DNA from: Candidatus Aenigmatarchaeota archaeon
GTDB taxonomy: Archaea > Aenigmatarchaeota > Aenigmatarchaeia > PWEA01 > JACQIF01
Direction of reading: 5' to 3'
DNA length: 9,819 bases
NCBI GenBank assembly: GCA_016198635.1
Contig: JACQIF010000061.1
Coordinates: forward strand, 1-9,819
This document shows, piece by piece, positions 6,021 through 9,819 of this stretch. Both the position numbers and the translations under genes were made by a program. The notes under the pieces are model-generated. The model did not search any database. It worked only from the letters and a program-made list of their open reading frames with translations, and was not told the DNA's origin. Within the stretch, counting starts at the first letter, position 1. Each line of letters starts with the position of its first letter.

Positions 6021-6722
6021 TTGGATAGGGTCAGGACAGGCATTCCGGGGCTGGACGACGTCCTAGGCGGCGGCTTCGTCAAGGGTTCGCTCGTGCTTTT
6101 AACAGGCACCACAGGCACAGGCAAAACCATATTGGCATCGCAGTACATCTACAACGGGCTTGCGCGCTACAAGGAGAACTGCGTCTACGTTTCGTTCGAG
6201 GAGCGCGCCGAGGACATCAAGAGGAACATGCTCAACTTCGGCTGGGACTTTGAACAGTACGAGCGCGCGGGAAAGCTCATCTTTGTCAAATATGACCCCT
6301 TCCATATGGAGGACATCTACGGACTCATCGAGAACCAGATACGCAACGTCGGGGCGAAGCGCGTCGTGCTGGATTCGATAACAGGCCTTGGCCTGAACAT
6401 CCGCGACCCGTCTGATCTTCGCGCAGCGATATTCAACCTTGGCCGCATACTGAAGAAACTGGGATGTACGGCCATATTCACGTCCGAAACTCCCTCGGAT
6501 AACCACATGATGCTAAGCCGCTACGGCGTGGAGGAGTACGTCGCAGACGACCTTATCGTACTGTACTACATACCGGTTGGCACAGAGTTCAGGCGCGCCA
6601 TAACAGTCTGGAAGATGCGCGGCTCCGAGCACTCGAAGAAGATACACCCGTTCCGCATAACAGAGAAAGGTGTCACAGTATACCCGCACGAGGAGACTGC
6701 GCTAAAACTGGAGAGGGGTTAG
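6021..6722 (+). CDS. KaiC-family (RadA/RecA-like) ATPase
   Basis: This 233-residue, single-domain KaiC-like ATPase has the family opening RVRTGIPGLDDVLGGGF, Walker A GTTGTGKT at 29-36, a catalytic-type SFEER at 58-62, Walker B VVLDS at 115-119, and the closing KMRGSEHSKKIHPF segment (198-211) typical of KaiC domains. The start must be TTG 6021: no ATG or GTG lies in frame nearby, and the family motif begins at once. Its place between a secretion ATPase and the T2SF proteins equals that of FlaH (ArlH) in archaellum loci, where FlaH binds ATP and touches the motor and platform. The sequence here is closer to general KaiC/RAD55-type proteins than to FlaH, so a FlaH-like role is inference from position. 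One base separates it from the next gene. Confidence 0.88.
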   Translation: MDRVRTGIPGLDDVLGGGFVKGSLVLLTGTTGTGKTILASQYIYNGLARYKENCVYVSFEERAEDIKRNMLNFGWDFEQYERAGKLIFVKYDPFHMEDIYGLIENQIRNVGAKRVVLDSITGLGLNIRDPSDLRAAIFNLGRILKKLGCTAIFTSETPSDNHMMLSRYGVEEYVADDLIVLYYIPVGTEFRRAITVWKMRGSEHSKKIHPFRITEKGVTVYPHEETALKLERG

Positions 6723-6723
6723 C

Positions 6724-7617
6724 GTGAAGCCAGACTTCCTCAGTCCATCCAAGGTACTGGCCATACGCCTCTTCGGTTCGTGGGCCGACCGCTACGCAAC
6801 GAAGTTTCTGGGGATAAAGGGCCCTCTGCTGGAGAGCGGGCTGAGGATACTCTTTCGCACGTATGTCTCAATGATAATGTTCTTTTCGTTCTTTGCGTTC
6901 GTGGCCGCGCTACCGCTGACGTTCGTAGCGTCAAGGACCGCGCTGCATCTGGACGGCCTCTTGGCTGGCGCCGCAACTGTAGTGATGGCGCTGGGGGCAG
7001 CGGCCGCGGTCTTCATCATCCTCTACTTCTATCCGTCTTCTCGTGCGTCCGATCGCAAGAGGAACATCAACGCAAACCTCCCGTTCGCGATAAACCACAT
7101 GGCAGCGATAGCTTCGTCCGGCGTCCCGCCGAACGTCGTATTCAAGCTCATCGCGCAGTTCGGGGAGTACGAAGAGATAAGCAAGGAATGCGCAAAGATA
7201 GTTCGTGGGATCGAGTCGTTCGGCCAAGACGTCACGACAGCAATCTCACAGGCAGCGGCCGAGGTCCCGTCCACAGAGTTCCGTGAAATCCTCTATGGCA
7301 TGCTCTCTGTTATAAAAACGGGTGGGAACCTGAAGACGTACCTGCAAAACCAGGCGAAGGAAGCGCTGTTCTATTACAGGATACAGCGCCAAGAATACCT
7401 TGAGGCGCTCTCAACGTACGCCGACTTCTACACGGCTGTGCTGATCGCGGCGCCGCTGTTCCTGATATCGATACTAGCCGTCATAAACATCATAGGAGGC
7501 AAGATAGGGGGACTTACCATCGACAACGTCCTTACGCTCGGAATATTCATAGGCATACCTGCCGTGAACATCATCTTCCTGTCGTTCATACACGTAACGC
7601 AACCGGAGCAGGCTTAG
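6724..7617 (+). CDS. T2SF-domain platform protein (TadB/FlaJ-like), first copy
   Basis: This 297-residue integral membrane protein is of the type II secretion F (GspF/TadB/TadC/FlaJ) family, the platform on which the assembly ATPase acts. Two membrane helices lie at about 46-69 and 79-103. A cytoplasmic helical bundle follows at about 118-235, opening with LPFAINHMAAIASSGVPP and including the conserved VIKTGGNLKTYL turn. Two more helices lie at about 238-259 and 266-290. The start is GTG, one base after the KaiC-like stop, with a purine-rich AGAGGGG just upstream as ribosome binding site. At about 300 residues with one bundle it is Tad-like in size; archaellar FlaJ is roughly double. It and its downstream neighbour probably work as a pair. 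Confidence 0.9.
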   Translation: MKPDFLSPSKVLAIRLFGSWADRYATKFLGIKGPLLESGLRILFRTYVSMIMFFSFFAFVAALPLTFVASRTALHLDGLLAGAATVVMALGAAAAVFIILYFYPSSRASDRKRNINANLPFAINHMAAIASSGVPPNVVFKLIAQFGEYEEISKECAKIVRGIESFGQDVTTAISQAAAEVPSTEFREILYGMLSVIKTGGNLKTYLQNQAKEALFYYRIQRQEYLEALSTYADFYTAVLIAAPLFLISILAVINIIGGKIGGLTIDNVLTLGIFIGIPAVNIIFLSFIHVTQPEQA

Positions 7618-7621
7618 GTGA
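7616..7621 (+). promoter_or_regulatory. Shine-Dalgarno site for the second T2SF gene
   Basis: AGGTGA overlaps the stop of the first T2SF gene and ends six bases before the ATG at 7628. It matches the archaeal anti-SD well. Internal operon genes here use SD sites, whereas the promoter-proximal genes look leaderless. Confidence 0.65.
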
Positions 7622-7627
7622 CCAACG

Positions 7628-8512
7628 ATGGAACTGGCGATACGCGGAAAGAAAGGCGGCCTGAAACGCTTCGAGAGGTGGGCCGGCGCAAGCATGCGGC
7701 GCCAAGCGATCGTCTTCGGCTCAATGGGCCTGGGAGCGGCGATGGTAATAGCCGCATTCCTGTACTTCCGTGACGCGCGCCAGGTGTTCACGTTACTGAA
7801 CATCATGGGCGCTGCGATTGCACTGGGCCCGTCGATGATCGTGCGTTATCGAGAATACCAGACGCTCAAGCGCATCGAGGCCACGTTCCCGCAGTTCCTC
7901 AACGACATCGTAGACGCGACGAACGCCGGACAGACGCTGCCCCAGGCAATAAAGTCCGCATCGCGCAACGAGTACGGCCCGTTGTCCCCGCACGTAAAGA
8001 AGATCGCGGCGCAGATAGACTGGGGCATACCGTTCGACAGGATACTGAAGAATCTTGCAGAGACGCTCCACAGCAAGCTGTTGCGCCGCACAGTATCTAC
8101 GATAATAGAGACACACAGGTCAGGAGGCAATATTTCGGACGTGCTAAAAGCCGTGAGCGAGTCGATAGCAGAGATAGACCGCATACGCCAGGAGCGCAAG
8201 GCCCACGTATACTCGCAGATGGTCACAGGCTACACGATATACTTCATATTCCTCGGCGTAATTGTAGGACTGCAGAAGTTCCTCATACCCACGCTGCTCT
8301 TTACAGGGACTTCAGGCGTGGACATAGGCATCGCAAACACGGCAGGCCTCGTGGACCGCTACCAGTTCCTCTTCCAGAGCCTTGTCATAATCCAGGGCTT
8401 CTTCTCCGGTCTTGCAATCGGCAAGATGTCCGAAGGCTCGATGATAGCTGGCGTGAAGCACATAGTCGTATTGTTTGCGGTGGGCTTCATGGCGATAGTG
8501 CTTCTAGTGTAA
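7628..8512 (+). CDS. T2SF-domain platform protein (TadC/FlaJ-like), second copy
   Basis: This 294-residue membrane protein has the same family and layout as the preceding gene product. A short basic N-terminus is followed by membrane segments at about 26-46 and 53-71. The cytoplasmic bundle at about 78-200 includes TFPQFLNDIVDATNAGQTLPQAI and the conserved THRSGGNISDVL turn, which matches IKTGGNLKTYL in the first copy. Further membrane segments lie at about 212-233, 246-265 and 273-293. The two proteins have diverged well beyond a recent duplication, like TadB versus TadC or the two halves of FlaJ. Translation starts from a strong SD site six bases upstream, so it is co-translated with the first copy. 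Together they likely form the platform driven by the ATPase encoded from 4018. Confidence 0.9.
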   Translation: MELAIRGKKGGLKRFERWAGASMRRQAIVFGSMGLGAAMVIAAFLYFRDARQVFTLLNIMGAAIALGPSMIVRYREYQTLKRIEATFPQFLNDIVDATNAGQTLPQAIKSASRNEYGPLSPHVKKIAAQIDWGIPFDRILKNLAETLHSKLLRRTVSTIIETHRSGGNISDVLKAVSESIAEIDRIRQERKAHVYSQMVTGYTIYFIFLGVIVGLQKFLIPTLLFTGTSGVDIGIANTAGLVDRYQFLFQSLVIIQGFFSGLAIGKMSEGSMIAGVKHIVVLFAVGFMAIVLLV

Positions 8513-8518
8513 AATGAG

Positions 8519-8527
8519 TTTTTATTC
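8519..8527 (+). promoter_or_regulatory. TATA box for the surface glycoprotein gene
   Basis: TTTTTATTC begins 30 bp before the ATG at 8549 and is identical to the box before the secretion ATPase gene. It shows that the glycoprotein gene has its own start and is not only the tail of the T2SF operon. Confidence 0.55.
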
Positions 8528-8548
8528 GGGTTCGGGGCATTGAATAAC

Positions 8549-9819
8549 ATGTTCCGCAAGAATCTCCTCCATTCGGCTGTATTTTTTCTTGTGGTGTTCG
8601 CCTGCATGACAGTATCGTCCAAAACAGTCCTCGCAGACAACGTCGACGGCACGGACGACGGATTTGACAAGGGGTGGAGCGAAACAACAACCAACTTCGG
8701 GGAGACGACGACCTGTACAATCCGTTTCTTCAATAACGCGTCTACCAACCAGATAGGTTCGTTCGACCATCCAGAGTCGTCTGCTACCACACGCTCGCCT
8801 ATAATGCTCTCACTAACATCATCTTTTCCCACTCTCGCCAACGACGATGGAGACACATGCACGTACCAACTTTTCAATTCGACTAACGTGGGAGGAAGCA
8901 TGGTCTTTTTCAGCGCATCCCATAACGGAGGGCAGGGCGAGGACGTCAACGAGAACGTCACTGTGAACATAGGCAACTTTTCGTTTGCCGGGGTCTTCAA
9001 GGCAAACGTCAGCGCGCGCGTCCACGTCGAGGTGGGCAACAGGATATCGACAGCAGCCAGCACAGCAACGCTGGGCGTGGCCCCTTACGTCAGGACCGCC
9101 TCGCCGGACAGTTCGAAGATAAATTTTTTCAAGACCCAACGCGTGGCGCTGACGCTGGGCCAGACTGGAGCCGACAGCGTGCTGCGCTTCCGCAACATAA
9201 CGTGGAACATGACTGAAAACAACGTTTACGTGAACGATTTCAATGGCAACCGTTTGGGCAACGTCTCGACCAGTATGTCGGACGTAACGCTGCGGATGGC
9301 AAATTTCACACCGACTGCTACAGAGGCAAACGACAAGCGCCTCAACTTCACCGCATGGGGAGGCAACAGCAGCGGAGGGGGGGCACTGCACTTCAGGTTC
9401 ACCACCGGGTCGGCGAACAGCACCGCCTTCAACCTCACGCGCCAGTTAACGTGCAGCGCGTTGAGCACAGACTTCTCAACGTACAACCGCGGCGAGACGC
9501 CCATCACGAGCGGAACGATACAAGACGTGAACGGCGCCCCGTGGAACACGAGCGTCGGCGACCGTTTCAACTACACGCTCGTTAACGTTACGACAGTCCA
9601 GAACACGTCCGTGGATTTCACTGTGTCTAACGGCGCCTGGGCCGCGAACACCCGTATACCGACGTACGCGAACGCCAGCACATCGCATACAGGCTTTGCC
9701 TACAAGCTCAACTTTACTAACTTCGTGAACACCACACCGTTGTCAAATTACAACTTCTGCACGTACGTGAACGCATACAACGTATCCCGCGGGCTGTTCT
9801 GCGACGCCCACGCACAGAA
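8549..9819 (+). CDS. Secreted, sequon-rich surface protein (3' end outside the window)
   Basis: The frame is open from ATG 8549 to the window edge, giving at least 423 residues with no stop. Residues 1-29 form a Sec signal peptide: FRKN, a hydrophobic core LLHSAVFFLVVFACM, and a VLA cleavage site before an acidic DNVDGTDDG. The mature part is rich in Asn, Thr, Ser and aromatics, with a predicted beta pattern, and I count about 21 N-x-S/T sequons, roughly one per 19 residues. Five widely spaced cysteines in the mature chain recur in similar settings (TCTIRFFNNAS, TCTYQLFNST, FCTYVNAYNVS), suggesting related beta modules. No pilin-type (class III) signal is seen, so it is not an ordinary pilin. 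Its place after the filament-assembly genes suggests a cell-surface or filament-associated glycoprotein, or an S-layer protein. ATG 8549 fits the TATA box; TTG 8540 is the alternative. Confidence 0.85.
   Translation, partial: MFRKNLLHSAVFFLVVFACMTVSSKTVLADNVDGTDDGFDKGWSETTTNFGETTTCTIRFFNNASTNQIGSFDHPESSATTRSPIMLSLTSSFPTLANDDGDTCTYQLFNSTNVGGSMVFFSASHNGGQGEDVNENVTVNIGNFSFAGVFKANVSARVHVEVGNRISTAASTATLGVAPYVRTASPDSSKINFFKTQRVALTLGQTGADSVLRFRNITWNMTENNVYVNDFNGNRLGNVSTSMSDVTLRMANFTPTATEANDKRLNFTAWGGNSSGGGALHFRFTTGSANSTAFNLTRQLTCSALSTDFSTYNRGETPITSGTIQDVNGAPWNTSVGDRFNYTLVNVTTVQNTSVDFTVSNGAWAANTRIPTYANASTSHTGFAYKLNFTNFVNTTPLSNYNFCTYVNAYNVSRGLFCDAHAQ

Noticed and set aside
8594..8608. Possible lipoprotein signal (VFAC) in the surface protein.
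   Set aside because: Phe at the -2 position is unusual for a lipobox, and a normal VLA signal peptidase site follows ten residues later.
8359..9391. Two long minus-strand open frames (234 and 190 codons) opposite the last two genes.
   Set aside because: The plus strand here has a T2SF protein and a signal-peptide-bearing sequon-rich protein with a good promoter. The minus-strand products show no motifs or promoter support.
1..9819. CRISPR arrays, transposons or defence genes.
   Set aside because: No regularly spaced direct repeats, transposase or nuclease-like frames, or insertion-sequence ends are visible on either strand.

Overview
This window is archaeal chromosome. Seen in the sequence: an eS26 ribosomal protein, an RtcB/archease RNA-ligase pair, a DUF357 protein, archaeal pilus-type assembly proteins with a KaiC-family ATPase, and TATA boxes about 24-30 bp upstream of most start codons, the pattern of leaderless archaeal transcripts. 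The phylum cannot be fixed from this alone. eS26 is patchy in archaea and known mainly from the TACK/Asgard side, so it argues mildly against a typical euryarchaeon; a DPANN-type genome is also possible.

Left part (1-870): a DUF357 gene, a closely following unrecognised gene of more A/T-rich composition, and on the minus strand a tRNA-like segment. Its anticodon-to-CCA half folds as a class II tRNA-Leu(CAG), but its 5' half does not fold convincingly. It is a degenerate tRNA, an integration-site remnant or a separate 3' half.

RNA-repair part (868-3160): archease and rtcB lie on the minus strand, separated by a small single-TM membrane protein gene on the plus strand. The small gene and archease diverge from one TATA-like element placed exactly midway between their start codons, and the small gene and rtcB end on a shared CTAG. 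A short SAM-methyltransferase-like gene diverges from rtcB, and its promoter carries a perfect 11-bp inverted repeat.

Central part (3683-3964): ribosomal protein eS26.

Right part (4018-9819): a plus-strand type IV filament / Tad-like assembly locus. It holds a VirB11/TadA/FlaI-type secretion ATPase with an unusual acidic-then-lysine-rich C-terminal tail, a KaiC-family ATPase, two consecutive T2SF (TadB/TadC/FlaJ-like) membrane platform proteins, and a large secreted protein dense in N-glycosylation sequons that runs off the window. The ATPase and the secreted-protein genes share an identical promoter 9-mer at nearly identical spacing, which suggests co-expression. No pilin, prepilin peptidase, CRISPR array, transposase or integrase is visible.
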